Shown here: one piece after another, positions 57,497 through 64,000 of the stretch
Layout: every line of letters starts with the position of its first letter
How positions within the stretch are numbered: position 1 is the stretch's first letter
Origin: Ustulina deusta
Taxonomy: Eukaryota > Ascomycota > Sordariomycetes > Xylariales > Xylariaceae
Assembly: GCA_023159155.1 (NCBI GenBank)
Contig: JAJNNX010000012.1
Location: forward strand, 62,001-126,000
Length of the DNA: 64,000 nucleotides
Reading direction: 5' to 3'
Notes under the pieces: model-generated
Seen by the model: the letters and a program-made list of their open reading frames with translations, nothing else
Database searches by the model: none
What the model was told of the DNA's origin: nothing
Made by a program: the position numbers and the translations under genes

Positions 57497-59988
57497 GACG
57501 ACGGTTGTAGGTGAAGCAATTGATGAGAGGGAACGGGGTATAAACAAGTAAAAGCCGAGAGAGACGCTGTGTAGCGGTTTATGATGGGGTTCGTGGCGCG
57601 GAGAATAGAGATTAAGAGAGGTCAAGATTGAGCTCGTAGGACGGAAGGCTGGGTAGAGGAGGAGGAGGGGGGCGAGAAGAGGTGAGGAAAAAGTCGAGAC
57701 GGAGGGGTTTCCTCTGTCGCCAACCGATAGCGGGATGGTGGGGTGGGCGATGCCCGGAACGCTAAGCGCTAGCGCCACGCCAACAATTTAGTAAGCTAAT
57801 TCTGGCCAGATTCTGGCCACACACTGCTTAGAGCGCCGCTAGAGACTGCTAGTGGCTGCCAAGGACACTGCGAAAGATACTGGACCCTGAATCAGGACGG
57901 CCCACCACTAGAGAGATAGACAGACAGACCTGTAAGTACAACAGTGTACATTGCAGACTCGGAAGAGGGATGCTCGCCGCCGAGTACAGAAATTCCTCTC
58001 TTGGGGCGGGCTAGCCGGAGGCTGCCGGTATTCGTAGGTCTCCTACCATGTGGGAGATGCTACCGCTTGGCCGAAAGCGCCCCGAAAGCTGCGCTTGCTG
58101 CATACAAGTACGGGCGCATTGAATAGGCTTTCGGTGTTGGTCGATGAGATCAATGACCTTGATGAGCACCTAACCTATATAGCGTCTGACTGGAACCGAC
58201 TGCTTACTACTGCATGACCTCGGGGATTTTAGTGCCTGGCATGTTATCGAACGCAGAATACTGCCTATTGTGAAATTGAGCCTCACCCCCAATTTTCGCC
58301 TTGCGTAGAAATGCTCACCCGGTCATGTATACTCAATCCCACAGATGATATGCGACTTGAGACGCAGACGAGCAGTTCAAGAGGGGGTTGTGTGTGCATA
58401 GACTGATGAACCTAGTAATGGCTGTCATATAACATACACTGCCTAAACACAATGCTTCCTGGAGATGCAAGCTGTGCTCAGTAGCAACAAGCATGACGTG
58501 AACTTACATAGCATTTCGCCATTTGCCCCTTTCCAATATTCGAAGATCTACGTAACGTAATTGAAGCTACATTCCCGATCACGTCCTGAGAATTTAGTAC
58601 GAGTTCCGCTTTATTTTCTGTGAGTTTAGCGAACTCGGCCACAATCATACACTTGTAATAAAGGACGGGGAATAGCATGTATCGAGTTTTGAGTTAGCGA
58701 TCAAAGGAACTTAGGACTCGGAGCTTAACCACAATGGTCATGACCCGTATCTACGGTTGACTTCATTTCTTGTTATGAATCCATTATTCGGGCTAGGTTT
58801 AAAGAAGGTGTTGTGAGCTTTCATTTTCTGGTGCCAGACCTCCAATATCCCATGGCAATGCGGAGGAACTGATACGTTGGGAGAATTAAAGCATAGTAGT
58901 GATTCAGAAGTATAATTGGAGCGGTCCTTCTTTTCGAGCGCCCTGTAACGGCCTCTTACTACCTACGCCCGATTTTCTACCCGATATCCTTTCAGGTTGT
59001 CTTAGTTTCTGCAATGTATAAGAGTACCCAGGTCTTTTCGGTCCGTGGAGCTTGCCTTCGGTACGGACATGTTTGACTTCGTCGCCATAACCAAATTCCC
59101 TAACTATACCTGGCGTCAGTATGCTCGAGCTCTTGGAAATACCCCCGGAATCATGTCGAGCATGAAACCAGCATCAGGATCTCGAGTGTTAGCTATAGAC
59201 AAGTAGAACAAGGCCAGTTTGTACACTAATTTTGTCAAGCCCTACTTGTATTATTTCTCTTCTACGAGTAGTTCCTAAAAAGAGGTAATGATGAAAGCTT
59301 GCCATTAGAACCGAACCCATCCTTACTCGCTAAAATACTCTGCTGATCTGGTAAAATCTTCGATTGTAACTCCAACAGGGCTAAGCGTATCAAACTCACG
59401 ATTGCTGGGACTGTGCCTTAGCTGTAGGCAGTAGCGATGTTAGGACCCGGCTTCAAATATATGGCGCACTATTGGGAAGTGAATATCGGTTCGGTTCGAA
59501 TCGACTTGGTTCGGCCTTATGTACCGTGCCGTCACAACACGGGCGGCGTACCCTGCCCAGGGAATATTCTACCTTGCATGCCCTTGCTACTGAGCCATAC
59601 CGACGTCGTGGTGCATCCCGGCACAATCTCGGAATAGGCTCTTGCATAGAGGCTACACGGTATAATGACATGGCATTCAGGAGAGATTATTCCAAACGCC
59701 CCTCTTCACAAGTCTTATGGCTTTTCCTAATTCGCACATTCTTGCCTAATAAGCAGAGCGGCAGGGGTTGACCGGCATCGTGCATCGCTTATATGCAGGT
59801 TTGCGGTGCACACACACACACACGTTGCTCTAGATTGAACATCCGACATGAGTGAATTAATGAGCATATCGTGAGGTTCAATGTAACTACCCTAATACGT
59901 TAAAATAGGCTTCATGTCAACGCGGTTGTGGAGTACTAGATGTTTCAATTTTCACGTTCGCCCAATCATCAGTTTATCATGACAGTCT
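57497..59988. other. Intergenic, 2.5 kb
   Basis: First ~250 bases are the SHMT promoter and leader. Beyond that only short ORFs without motifs. A CA dinucleotide repeat lies at 59809-59823. Confidence 0.5.
59809..59823. repeat. CA dinucleotide microsatellite
   Basis: Seven CA units in a row. Confidence 0.85.
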
Positions 59989-60089
59989 TCCGAATTGGTG
60001 TAGTGGCTAACATTTGACGCTCTCATCTTCGTCATTCGTGATGTAGAAAAAGTACCGTCAAGCCCGGGGTTCGATTCCCCGATTCGGAG
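59989..60089 (+). tRNA. tRNA-Glu (anticodon CUC), with intron
   Basis: Acceptor TCCGAAT pairs with ATTCGGA (60082-60088) plus discriminator G. D arm is TGGTGTAGTGGCTAACA, anticodon stem TGACG/CGTCA with loop CT-CTC-A followed by an intron of about 28 bases, T arm CGGGG-TTCGATT-CCCCG. Matches fungal tRNA-Glu for GAG codons. Confidence 0.93.
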
Positions 60090-60094
60090 TAAAA

Positions 60095-60107
60095 TTTTTT
60101 CCCTTTT
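60095..60107 (+). terminator. RNA polymerase III terminator of tRNA-Glu
   Basis: Two T runs (six and five T separated by CCC) start five bases after the tRNA. Confidence 0.8.
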
Positions 60108-60903
60108 TCCTTAATTTCGGTTTTGAAGTAATATCGAAGCTAGAAATGACACTCACCATTTCTGATAGCGTTTCACAGTCACACGTGGGTATGTATGTAA
60201 CAAGGGAAGGTTTGTATTTTGTATAGGTGGCACGTTACACTCACAACACCACACTATAACTTGTCAGTCTTGTGTAACTATCACAAGCTATGGTAATACA
60301 CTAGTAGGCGATAAGATGTTCTAAATCAAGCGTTTCGCAGGCAAAGATATGGGTTGCGGTGAGCGTCAAGAAGCGCGACTATTAAATGTGTTGTAGAGGT
60401 AGTTTGAACAGTATGGAACTAGTCTAAGCTCCATTCATAGCCTATTGACAATAAGTTGACTCTTAATTATCGCCCGGCTGAAAATCAAAGAAAGGGAACG
60501 CGAGAGTTTGGAGATAATCATTCGCTCTAAAGCCCCTGGTGCGACACTGAGACCTAGAGCTACACACCACATCCTCTGCCTCCTGTGTTCGGCCAGTTGG
60601 AGGCAACTTCTCAACTACCTATCTGTGTAGCTTCAAGAACGGCCCTTACTTGACAGACCGCCTATTCCTAGCTACCCTCTGGGGTGGTTATATCGATTGC
60701 TCTGGATATAAATATGAGTGCCCTGGGACTCCTTTATTACGACTTGGAAGGTTCAGGAATCAAACGACTGCTATACTTGAGTCCTCCCTGCTACTCGTCT
60801 GTACACGCCCTACACACTGTCTCTGCGGCCAGGCCCTTTGATACGACTTCATACTGAAATTTCAAATCACCACACCCACGAAAGACGTCGATATACTACC
60901 AAG

Positions 60904-61122
60904 ATGTGCAACTACGAGCAAGATCAGGTTTTCAACCCAACTTCCAAAAAATGGGAGGACACTGGTCGGCGCAGACACGTTAGGTGCAAGGAAGCAAGGG
61001 GAGGGTTTGCCTCGTGCGGTAGGCTAGGACCGATGGACCGCAAGCGACTTACTCAACCAGGCCCTACTGAAGAGTCTGGGGAATCAGGCCCATCAGCGTT
61101 GGGAAATAGACAAGGAGCATAG
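60904..61122 (+). CDS. Tentative small protein, 72 residues
   Basis: The ATG lies in good fungal start context (ACCAAGATGTG) after an A/C-rich leader. The product begins MCNYEQDQVFNPTSKKWEDT and is basic and hydrophilic with three cysteines and no TM segment. A GTTAGG donor at 60980 could indicate an intron. The family is not recognised. It may be a small lineage-specific gene or chance. Confidence 0.35.
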   Translation: MCNYEQDQVFNPTSKKWEDTGRRRHVRCKEARGGFASCGRLGPMDRKRLTQPGPTEESGESGPSALGNRQGA

Positions 61123-63713
61123 GTCTATTACATACCTCCGACAGCTCTACGTGGAAGGGATTTCAGAGTGAGAAATTGAATACACAAAACCAATCCCCAA
61201 ATAGCACGAGTTCCAGATCTGAGTGGCGTTGTATTTGAATGAAGTTGACTTTTAAGAGGTGTGACTTGATACAAAGCTCTGAATCGCATTCACTTCCACT
61301 GTATTTGGGAATTACACCAAGGTACCCTTTCAAAATTATTCAGGGTGGCATGGTCTGCTGCATGAATAAACAATGTATCGTGATTCACAGTCTCTACCAC
61401 AACATCCGCCGGTTTAAGCTCATCAATGAGCAGGGCGTAAGCATTGTACTTCGGCAGCCTTTCTTTTGCAGCACTTCTACGACACCGGGTAAATCTCGTC
61501 AGTTCGAAAAAACGAAGGGACAAAGCTCTGAAGCACGGAGTGTAACCCATCTACAATGATGGCGCAAAAAGACACAGCCCTTTGCCATGACCTCGGCGAT
61601 TTCTCTGACAGTAGCACTTCGGATCGGCCAGAATGTCTATCTCCTTACACATAGTGATTACGTAGTGGCAAGACAAAAGGGACATGGCCCGGCTGTGGGC
61701 CAGCTAGAGCCATGGGGGTATTTCTATCCGATTAATTACGCACCTGTTGATCCCGTATGACATGCCCAGTATTGCTCTACGCCTTGCTTCATGTGCGACC
61801 CGGTATGCGTCTCCAAGCGAGATGTGATGTGCAATAGGTTGAACTCGGCTGCCAGGCGTGGGCCCATGGCCCCTTTGCTTGCCGCTGGAAGTGCCGCCGA
61901 CTCAGAAAAGATAACTGGTAACATGGACAAAGGAATGCTCAGGCCAGTAGGAGACTTGTTTTGTAGTGGCTTCGAGCTTGAGCTGCCCGAGCATGCTACA
62001 TCACAAAGTCTCGAGGGCCTCGAGTTTCATCATCCCGGCAAAACGCGTCTGCTTGTACAAAAAGAAAACAGCATGACCAAGTCATGGGGTACAACTCAGT
62101 GATACCTAGCTGGCTTTCTGAAGATCCATGAGACTCGGTATATTTTGCGGACTATCCTCCCCGCGCAGTTTCACGTCTAGCACATCGTATTGAGTAACCC
62201 GGGTGTTTGTGATGGCGGATACTCTGTTGTACCAATATGCAGGTTATGATAGCGACGGCCTACACTGTATACTATCCTGAATATCTTATCCCTGTTCACA
62301 GGTAGGTTACGTACGAGCTAGGCTAGCTGTATTCTAGAGTTGGAGTAGGGGTTAGTGATCCGGCAAACGTAGCATACACGAAGCAGTGAGCTTGTCAGCT
62401 AGGCAGGTTTCTCTGGGTCGGTGTCAAGGCTGGCCTCAGGTGAAGCCGGTGTGCGTGATAGCCAATCATGAGCAAAGTGACTCACCTTGTAGTCTCTCCT
62501 CGGCTGCTTGCAGGCCTAGAAGTACACAATTCAGAAACCGGGAAGAATCATCCACCTGATGCTAGGCCATCCTTGCCTCCTGACTCAGGACACGCGGTCA
62601 CGGCGAGTAGAACAGTCACCTGTAGACTGTTGATTCAACGAGACAGCCTAAGGGAGAAGAAGTGGGTTTTCTGTTCGTTGCAAGAGGCGATTCAAATTCT
62701 GCTCAAAAATCCCTCTTTTCATTTTCCCACTCCTGATCGATTCACACCAGGGCATACTTTACAGCTTCTCAGTACACTCTTCGTGCCATAGACTCTGTGA
62801 TCGACTTCGTCATTGTTGATGCTGATTTGTCTGGCTTGATCCTTGCTGCTCGTCCTACTGACGTCCCGGACGCCGCGGCCGCAACACTTGAAACAGGCAG
62901 TGATCGCACAGTAGACCAGGGCATTCACACTCTGTATTACTAAACTCACCAAACCTTGCTTAGGATTCTAGTAGAATGGTCTAGGTGAGAAATGGACATG
63001 ACATCAACTAACATTTTCTCGTAGGACCAACGGAAGCTATCTATCGAAAGGCTTTGTAACAAAGTTATTCCCCTCTTCTGAGGTAAATTGTGGGGAAGCT
63101 CTAATACTATCTTCGGTTGATAATTTGGAACCAAGTCAAAAGCAGTAGTTGATGAGGTTAGTTGGATAATCTAGGTTACTTTACTGGCGGATATACTAAA
63201 TGATTATTGACCCAAGCACACCAAGCACGCGGAGCGGCACACCTCGAGCCTACCTTGAGGCTATCGAGGCACAAGAAAAGTATACGGTATGGCAGGTGTA
63301 TTGGCTGAGAAGCTCGTCTCTGATACGTCTGATGTTAAACTATGTGTGATTGGCGTTCAGATACGAAAGGATGGAAACTCGACACCAACTGAAGTCATAC
63401 TAACTGCTGTCAAAACCTTGGGTATGGGGGGTATGATAGGCACTTGTTGTTGCGCAAAGACCCTATGCCAGCGATCTCTGCCATACCCAGAATACCCCTT
63501 TCTCCTAGAATGTGTAACAACTGTCAGAGTCTTTGGCTCGCCTAAGGTACTCAGATTATCAGGCATCGGGTCCCGAAAACGACTAGTAGTTTTCCATTCC
63601 TATCGTGGTCCGCAAGCCAACTGCGCTATCCCGCTTCATCCCTTTTCACGTGGGACCGTACACGCCGGTATCCTTTTTCACTCCTCGCCCCATTCCATAC
63701 ACCCAGCGAGTAT
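61123..63713. other. No gene supported, 2.6 kb
   Basis: Several ORFs of 60-142 codons on both strands, none with a recognisable motif. The longest (63289-63717, plus, 142 codons) runs into the 3' end of the minus-strand gene below and has no splice or promoter support. Confidence 0.45.
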
Positions 63714-64000
63714 TTAACCACTGGTGGCGGTAACGATGTGGGAAGATAGGATCTGGCCACCAAGACTCGAGCCACCATTGCCGGAACCACCGTTGCCAGG
63801 ACCGTGGTTATCCCTGTCCCATTTGCGAAGGATAGGATCAATCAAATCGTAGCCTTCGTAGTCATCGGACTCGCTCACGGCGTCGTTCTCGTCCTCGACT
63901 TCCTGGAGATTTTTCTCGTGGCCGTCCTCCTTGACGTACGGGGTATTTTCCTTGCGGTCGTCCTCTTTGGCTTCCTCGTGCTTTCGTTTATGAACGAGAG
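63714..64000 (-). CDS. 3' end of an unidentified gene (partial)
   Basis: A minus-strand frame is open from the window edge to a TAA at 63714-63716, giving the last 95 residues of a protein. It is strongly hydrophilic and acidic (EVEDENDAVSESDDYEGYD), then Gly/Ser-rich (GNGGSGNGGSSLGG) and ends VTATSG. Third positions are mostly C or G, as in the window's real genes. Composition suggests a disordered C-terminal tail. Product not recognised. Confidence 0.6.
   Translation of the reverse strand, partial: LVHKRKHEEAKEDDRKENTPYVKEDGHEKNLQEVEDENDAVSESDDYEGYDLIDPILRKWDRDNHGPGNGGSGNGGSSLGGQILSSHIVTATSG

Noticed and set aside
63289..63717. 142-codon plus-strand ORF near the window end
   Set aside because: It overlaps the end of a better-supported minus-strand gene, lacks any motif, and its composition is not convincing.

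Overview
ORGANISM. The window is nuclear DNA of a filamentous ascomycete (Pezizomycotina, most likely a Sordariomycete). Genes are far apart. Introns are short (about 50-130 bp) with fungal signals (GTANGT, a CTAAC/CTGAT branch, CAG or TAG). Nuclear tRNA genes carry introns. Gene families are typical of moulds: a GH67 alpha-glucuronidase, a DIM-2-type DNA methyltransferase, NACHT/ankyrin STAND proteins, fungal-specific transcription factor and PTH11-like receptor relics, and vacuolar protease A. Intergenic DNA is full of TACCTAGGTA-like palindromes. LAYOUT. 1-9.0 kb is a gene graveyard: the 3' end of one unknown gene, then minus-strand relics of a rhodopsin/PTH11-like receptor and of a whole tannase/feruloyl esterase, with unassigned ORFs between them. 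9.0-12.2 kb holds an intact MAPEG gene, an intact four-exon gene for a small secreted protein (spliced here from the sequence), and a tRNA-Pro/tRNA-Met pair. 12.2-20.3 kb is an ~8 kb desert. 20.3-22.7 kb has one tentative three-exon gene with an upstream micro-ORF, and a MITE-like element with GC-rich terminal inverted repeats. 23.1-25.6 kb is a single-exon, very GC-rich GH67 alpha-glucuronidase. 26.3-29.8 kb is a DIM-2-like cytosine methyltransferase (minus strand). 32.3-36.0 kb is the most interesting locus: a small HeLo-like-domain protein with two C-terminal HET-s-type amyloid motifs, tail-to-tail with a NACHT-ankyrin STAND receptor (NLR) whose N-terminus carries a third, matching motif. 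This is the architecture of a fungal NLR/amyloid/cell-death-effector pair. The receptor copy is broken by a frameshift and a stop codon; the effector is intact. 37.4-38.3 kb is a truncated transcription-factor relic. 38.8-44.8 kb is ordinary: a PPR-like mitochondrial protein divergent from an RMND1/Mrx10-like protein, then a membrane-anchored Asp-box (BNR) protein. 47.1-57.5 kb is conserved core: vacuolar aspartic protease, a large Q/P-rich nuclear protein, and cytosolic serine hydroxymethyltransferase. 58-64 kb is sparse, with tRNA-Glu, one tentative small ORF, and the 3' end of a minus-strand gene running off the window. HOW IT FITS. The clearest functional unit is the amyloid-linked NLR/effector pair (ligand-triggered regulated cell death or incompatibility). 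The DNA methyltransferase 2.5 kb away is a genome-defence gene but there is no evidence that they act together. The remaining genes are independent housekeeping (SHMT, protease A, mitochondrial proteins) or saprotrophic functions (alpha-glucuronidase, tannase relic, BNR protein). All domain assignments are by reading the sequence; no database search was run.
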